Origin: Fulvivirga sp. M361 | GTDB taxonomy: Bacteria > Bacteroidota > Bacteroidia > Cytophagales > Cyclobacteriaceae | Direction: 5' to 3' | Assembly (NCBI RefSeq): GCF_007097395.1 | Contig: NZ_VKDC01000021.1 | Location: forward strand, 1 to 64,000 | DNA length: 64,000 nt | In this document: one piece after another, positions 59,527 through 64,000 of the stretch | How positions within the stretch are numbered: position 1 is the first letter of the stretch | Layout of the letters: each line of letters begins with the position of its first letter | Notes under the pieces: generated by a model | What the model saw: only the letters and a program-made list of their open reading frames with translations | The model's database searches: none | Told to the model about the DNA's origin: nothing | Position numbers and translations under genes: made by a program

Positions 59527-61886
59527 TTATCTTTATGATTTGACATGGAAAAAGGAATTGAACTTTTATTCGTACCCCAGTTTTTATTGGGGCTATCGGT
59601 CATAGTAAATTCAAGAACACCTCCCTTTTGCAAATCATGATGATCTACCCAGATATGATCTTGTGCTTTTCCGTTAAATTTGACCGATTCGATAAATACA
59701 TTTTTGGTATTGTTGGCATTTGCCTTGATGAACAATATTTTTCCATCCTCCATCGTCAACGTGACTTTCTTAAAAAGTGGGCTGCCTATTACGTACTGTG
59801 TCGTAGCTGGCGTTACAGGATAGAAACCTAAGGCGCTAAAAACATACCATGCCGACGTCTGTCCGTTATCTTCATCTCCACAATACCCATCCGGTTGTGG
59901 AGTATACAAAACGTCCATGACCTGTCGTATTTTCTGCTGTGCCTTCCAGGGTTGGGCTGCATAATTATAAAGATAGATCATATGCTGGATCGGTTGATTA
60001 CCATGGGCATAATTACCCATATTCACAATCTGCATCTCCCGTATCTCATGGATGGTGAATCCATAATATGAATCATCAAAATCGGGAGGCATTTCAAAAA
60101 CAGCATCCAGTTTTTGGGCAAATGCATCTTCACCTCCCATCAGACCTATAAGTCCCTGTATATCATGAAAAACCGACCATGTGTAATGCAAGCTGTTACC
60201 TTCGGTAAATGCATCACCCCATTTCAGGGGGTTAAACGGCGACTGAAAGGTCCCATCTTCATTTTTCCCTCTCATCCAGCCACTTTCCTTATCAAAAAGG
60301 TGCTTATAATTTTCAGATCTTTGTCTGAAGATAGTTGCATCTTCCGGTTTACCCAGTTCAGTAGCCACTCGCGAAATGGCAAAATCGGCAAAGGCATATT
60401 CCAGGGTACGCGCTGCATTTTCATTGATACTTACGTTATAAGGCACATAACCTAGTTTATTGTAATATTCTATTCCTTCTCTACCTACTGAGTTGATCAC
60501 CTGCCCTTTGCTGGAAACGGGTCTGCCCTCACTGGTAGTGGCATTTTTCAACATGGCTTCGTACAATGTTTCAATATCATATCCTCTTATTCCTTTCATA
60601 TAAGAATCCGCGATATTAATGGCTGAATTAGAGCCTATCATACTCTGCCTGTGCCCCGGACTCGCCCATTCCGGTAACCAGCCGGACTCTTTATAGGTGT
60701 TGACCAGGCCTTCCATAATTTGTGCATTGAGCTGTGGATACATCAAGGTGAAAAATGGGAACACTGCCCTGAACGTATCCCAAAACCCATTATCGGTAAA
60801 CATGTACCCAGGTAAAACTTCTCCATTGTAAGGGCTATAGTGAACGATACTGCCTGCTTTATCTATCTCATAAAACTTTCTTGGGAACAGTAGCAATCGG
60901 TACAGACAAGAATAGAAAGTGCGCACATTGTCAATATTATCATCTTCTACTTTTATCCGGCTCAATTCAGTTTGCCATGCCTTGAGTGCTTTTGATCTGG
61001 TTTGTTCAAAGGTGTCATTTCCAATTTCTCTGTCTAGGTTCAACTGGGCTTGTTCCGGACTAATGAATGAGGAAGCCACCTTGACATGAACCTGCTCTCC
61101 CCGCCGTGTTTTAAAACCAACAATAGCACCTACATGCTCTCCCTCACTTTCAAGTGTGTTTTGTTTAAGCTTCCAGTCGTCCTCCCATGTATGGATTTGT
61201 TCAAAATCCTTATCAAACTGTGCTACAAAGTAATTATGAAAATTTTCGGGAACGCCACCACTGTTATTCCTGCAATACCCGATTATCTTACGTTCTTTAG
61301 GAATCACTTTTACCATAGACCCCCTAAAAAAACCATCCAATAGAATAAAGGACGAATCTGATTCAGGAAAAGTGAATTTAAACTGGGCAGCTCTTTCTGT
61401 GGGGGATACCTCCACCTTCAGGTCATAATCCGCCAGGTAAACACTGTAATAATGAGGTTTTGCAATCTCTGCTTTATGTGAAAACCAGGAACTCCTTTCA
61501 TCTTCCTGAAACTTCAAAGAACCTCTTATCCCCATGAGTGAAAAAGCCGCATAGTCATTGATCCATGGACTGGGCTGATGGGTTTGTTTGATCCCCCTGA
61601 TCTTGTTTTCATCATACTTATACGTCCACCCATCCCCCATTTTACTGGTCATGGGTGTCCAAAAATTCATCCCCCAGGGAGTAGCTATGGCCGGATAGGT
61701 ATTCCCATTAGAAAGGTCAAAATCAGAATCCGTACCCATTAATGGATTAACGTACTGAACTAAATTGTCATCAGTAGTACTATTAGCAATTTCATTGCTT
61801 GTCGGTTGCTGGCAGCTATCTAATAGGAAAGCAATAACAACCAGGATGCTTATTACAACTTTAGGCGATTTCATGGCATACTTCAT
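59523..61886 (-). CDS. GH92 alpha-mannosidase lipoprotein (divergent)
   Basis: Second GH92 enzyme, 787 aa. The lipoprotein signal has the lipobox LDSC (Cys25). The N-terminal domain keeps VNPLMGT and NGNTYPAIATPWGM, and the catalytic domain has GDEDNGQTSAW instead of the GNEDCGQMSAW of the two neighbouring GH92 proteins. It also has GYMFTDNGFWDTFRA and GHRQSMIGSNS segments. The different active-site surroundings suggest another linkage preference or a position-specific role in trimming the glycan. The gene starts 3 nt after the GH92 at the right edge and overlaps the PNGase F-type gene by 4 nt, in a compact operon. Confidence 0.94.
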   Translation of the reverse strand: MKYAMKSPKVVISILVVIAFLLDSCQQPTSNEIANSTTDDNLVQYVNPLMGTDSDFDLSNGNTYPAIATPWGMNFWTPMTSKMGDGWTYKYDENKIRGIKQTHQPSPWINDYAAFSLMGIRGSLKFQEDERSSWFSHKAEIAKPHYYSVYLADYDLKVEVSPTERAAQFKFTFPESDSSFILLDGFFRGSMVKVIPKERKIIGYCRNNSGGVPENFHNYFVAQFDKDFEQIHTWEDDWKLKQNTLESEGEHVGAIVGFKTRRGEQVHVKVASSFISPEQAQLNLDREIGNDTFEQTRSKALKAWQTELSRIKVEDDNIDNVRTFYSCLYRLLLFPRKFYEIDKAGSIVHYSPYNGEVLPGYMFTDNGFWDTFRAVFPFFTLMYPQLNAQIMEGLVNTYKESGWLPEWASPGHRQSMIGSNSAINIADSYMKGIRGYDIETLYEAMLKNATTSEGRPVSSKGQVINSVGREGIEYYNKLGYVPYNVSINENAARTLEYAFADFAISRVATELGKPEDATIFRQRSENYKHLFDKESGWMRGKNEDGTFQSPFNPLKWGDAFTEGNSLHYTWSVFHDIQGLIGLMGGEDAFAQKLDAVFEMPPDFDDSYYGFTIHEIREMQIVNMGNYAHGNQPIQHMIYLYNYAAQPWKAQQKIRQVMDVLYTPQPDGYCGDEDNGQTSAWYVFSALGFYPVTPATTQYVIGSPLFKKVTLTMEDGKILFIKANANNTKNVFIESVKFNGKAQDHIWVDHHDLQKGGVLEFTMTDSPNKNWGTNKSSIPFSMSNHKDK

Positions 61887-61889
61887 TTT

Positions 61890-64000
61890 TTACTTACTCA
61901 TAGAAGGAGGAACCTGTGATGAAGCAGCAGCCCATTCTTTATTTGGAGCGCTTCCCATGGTAAGTACTAATTTCCCGCCTTCCAGTATTTCAGAATGCTT
62001 TATGTATGCTCTTTCCAGGGTACGCCCGTTTAATTCAGCGGTTTGTATGTATTTGTTGTCAGTGGAGCTCCCTATAGCTTCTACTATAAACTTCTTACCT
62101 CCTGCCACGGTTAACTGTGATTTTTCGAACACAGGACTGCCTATCACATAAATCCCTTCGGCAGGGTTCACCGGGTAGAATCCCAATGCGCTGAAAACAT
62201 ACCAGGCTGACATCTGGCCACAATCTTCATTTCCACATAAACCATCCGGTTGGTCACTGTATAAGGTAAGCAGTATATCACGTACTATTTCCTGTGTCTT
62301 CCACGGAGCTCCCGCATAAGAATAAAGGTATGCGATATGATGACTGGGCTCATTCCCATGTGCATATTGGCCTATTAATCCGGAGATATCAGCAGAAATA
62401 TTCTCCCCGGTAATATTTGAATCTTCTGAAAACAGTTGATCCAGTTTTTCAATGAATGATCCATTGCCTCCCATTAGTTCAATAAGCCCTTGTACATCAT
62501 GCGGCACAAACCAGCTGTGTTGCCAGGCATTTCCTTCAGTGTAATCGGTTCTTACACGGTGAGAAGAATGCTTTGGATCAAAAGGTGTTCTCCAGGAGCC
62601 ATCTGCTAACTTACCTCTCATGAATTTCGTTTCAGGGTCAAATAGTTTTCGATAGGCAGAAGCACGATCTATAAAGTATTTGTAGTCATCTTCTTTTCCC
62701 AGGGCCTTCGCTACCTGGGCAATACACCAGTCGTCATAGGCATATTCAAGGGTCTTGGTGACGGATTCAACCTCCAGTTCAGAAGGGATGTACCCGTATT
62801 CCTTCAAGAAGTTCACCCCTCTGATATCCTGCATAGCACTGGCTTTCATCGCTTCATATGCAACATTTATATCAAACCCTGTAAAGCCTTTGAGATATGC
62901 ATCACTTATCACCGGAATAGCATGGTAACCTGTCATAGTATTCGTTTCGTTACCCAAAAGGGACCATACGGGTAGCAAACCATATTCTTTATAATGGGCC
63001 AACATCGAGTTGATCATATCATCCACCTTGTCTGGCTGTAGTACGGTTAACAATGGGTTTGCCGCGCGGAATGTATCCCAAAGTGAAAAGATGTCATAAC
63101 GAGTATAGCCCTCGGCTTTATGCACATTTCCATCCACTCCTTTGTATTCATTATTCAAGTCCGAATAAATGACAGGCGCCAGGTTGGTGTGATATAATGC
63201 AGTGTAAAAAGTGCGTTTTAAAACTTCATCATCTGATGTAACAGCTACTTTGTTTAGTTCACCTCGCCAGGCAGCTTCAGCTTCCTTTTTAACCTTTTCA
63301 AAATCCCATCCTTTGATCTGATTCAGACTCTTTAAAGCACCCTCTACACTGGCGCTGGAAATACCTGTTTTTGCAAATAATGTTGAACTTTCCTCTTTAC
63401 TCTCAAAGTCAAAAACAGCTTTAAGCTTAATACCTTCATGCTTTACTCCTTTAAGCAGTGATGTACCATCAGCAAACGTATGTGATAGTACAGGTTGAGA
63501 AAAAGCGATGGCAAAGTAAACACGTTGGTCTTTGGCCCAGCCTGTAGAATAACGATACCCGGTAATTAATGTATCATTTACCAGATCCATTTTGGTCCTT
63601 ACCGGCTTGTCCCAATTATTCGTGTCAGAAAGATCCAGTACAACAGACTTCAATTGGCCTTTAGGGAAATCATACTGCTGTATCCCGGCATGTGTTGTGG
63701 CAGACAATGAGACGTCAATATTATGGTCCAGTAACTTCACATAGTAATAACCTGGTGAAGCTCGCTCGTCGTCATGAGTGTAAAAGGACTTATAGTCATG
63801 GTCCGCCCTGTCCGTGATCTTTTTAGTCAGATCAACTTTAGCAGAAGTTGGCATCAAACGAATATCAGTAAGGTCACCAATGCCGGTCCCGCTAAGGTGC
63901 ATATGACTAAAGCCGACGATGATACTATCAGAATAGTGATAACCGGAACACCAGTCCCAACCGGTTATGCCATTGTCCGGGCTTAGTTGTACCATTCCAA
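61890..64000 (-). CDS. GH92 alpha-mannosidase (partial, N-terminus off the right edge)
   Basis: Third GH92 enzyme; the frame is open to the right edge, so the 5' end is missing. By comparison with the GH92 at 54102-56315, about 56 residues including the signal sequence are lost: the first visible Met belongs to the internal YGMVQLSPDNG motif. The visible 701 aa include the FSHMHLSGTG segment, the SLWDTFRAANPLLT segment and the catalytic GNEDCGQMSAW motif. It is closest in layout to the GH92 at 54102-56315, suggesting these two arose by duplication. It is transcribed in the same direction as the rest of the N-glycan operon, whose promoter must lie further right. Confidence 0.94.
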   Translation of the reverse strand, partial: GMVQLSPDNGITGWDWCSGYHYSDSIIVGFSHMHLSGTGIGDLTDIRLMPTSAKVDLTKKITDRADHDYKSFYTHDDERASPGYYYVKLLDHNIDVSLSATTHAGIQQYDFPKGQLKSVVLDLSDTNNWDKPVRTKMDLVNDTLITGYRYSTGWAKDQRVYFAIAFSQPVLSHTFADGTSLLKGVKHEGIKLKAVFDFESKEESSTLFAKTGISSASVEGALKSLNQIKGWDFEKVKKEAEAAWRGELNKVAVTSDDEVLKRTFYTALYHTNLAPVIYSDLNNEYKGVDGNVHKAEGYTRYDIFSLWDTFRAANPLLTVLQPDKVDDMINSMLAHYKEYGLLPVWSLLGNETNTMTGYHAIPVISDAYLKGFTGFDINVAYEAMKASAMQDIRGVNFLKEYGYIPSELEVESVTKTLEYAYDDWCIAQVAKALGKEDDYKYFIDRASAYRKLFDPETKFMRGKLADGSWRTPFDPKHSSHRVRTDYTEGNAWQHSWFVPHDVQGLIELMGGNGSFIEKLDQLFSEDSNITGENISADISGLIGQYAHGNEPSHHIAYLYSYAGAPWKTQEIVRDILLTLYSDQPDGLCGNEDCGQMSAWYVFSALGFYPVNPAEGIYVIGSPVFEKSQLTVAGGKKFIVEAIGSSTDNKYIQTAELNGRTLERAYIKHSEILEGGKLVLTMGSAPNKEWAAASSQVPPSMSK

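Overview
The window looks like chromosomal DNA of a Bacteroidota bacterium, most likely an environmental or marine Cytophagales-type organism. The GC content is low to moderate, and the gene set is characteristic: GH92 mannosidase lipoproteins, a PNGase F-family amidase, a large MacB/FtsX-type permease, a FucP-family sugar transporter, and long NRPS/PKS genes with an FAAL start. The genus cannot be read from the sequence. Every convincing gene lies on the minus strand, so transcription runs from high to low coordinates.

Region 1 (49665 down to 1, continuing off the left edge) is one giant hybrid NRPS/PKS gene cluster. Gaps between genes are at most about 70 nt, so it is probably one operon. 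In transcription order: (i) FAAL-ACP-C-A-PCP-E loading protein (43204-49665); (ii) unknown 123-aa protein (42797-43168); (iii) FtsX/MacB-like permease (40238-42727); (iv) C-A-PCP-C (35652-40226); (v) halfC-A-PCP-E-C-A-PCP (28607-35650); (vi) KS-AT-KR-ACP (23980-28575); (vii) KS-AT-MT-ACP-C (16972-23976); (viii) halfC-A-PCP-C (13019-16963); (ix) type II thioesterase (12272-12982); (x) CmlA-like diiron beta-hydroxylase (10647-12275); (xi) halfC-A-PCP-C-A-PCP (4830-10610); (xii) docking-C-A-PCP-C-A... (1-4827, cut by the edge).

Manual reading of the ten-residue specificity codes gives Asn (DLTKIGEVGK), Cys-like (DLYDLSLIWK), Leu (DAWFLGNVVK, three times), Ile-like (DGFFLGVVFK and DGFFLGIVFK), and one unassigned code with two acidic residues (DAEDVAGVTK). 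If the assembly line is colinear, the chain is fatty acyl-D-Asn-Cys-D-Leu-Leu-[malonate, beta-OH]-[malonate, alpha-methyl]-Leu-Ile-Ile-X-... The Leu plus ketoreduced malonate would be a statine-like unit. The fatty acyl-D-Asn start resembles the removable leader of prodrug-type antibiotics. No release domain and no leader peptidase lies inside the window.

Region 2 (49666-50126) is a 461-bp AT-rich intergenic stretch. It should hold the promoter of the biosynthetic operon, and it contains a perfect 15-nt palindrome.

Region 3 (50127 to the right edge) is an N-glycan harvesting operon. In transcription order: GH92 (cut by the edge), GH92, PNGase F-family amidase, GH85 endo-beta-N-acetylglucosaminidase, GH92, ROK sugar kinase, FucP-like sugar transporter, CutC-family protein, AraC-type regulator. 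Two different enzymes would release N-glycans from protein, three mannosidases would trim them, and the transporter and kinase would take up and phosphorylate the sugar. No SusC/SusD pair is visible; if present it lies off the right edge.
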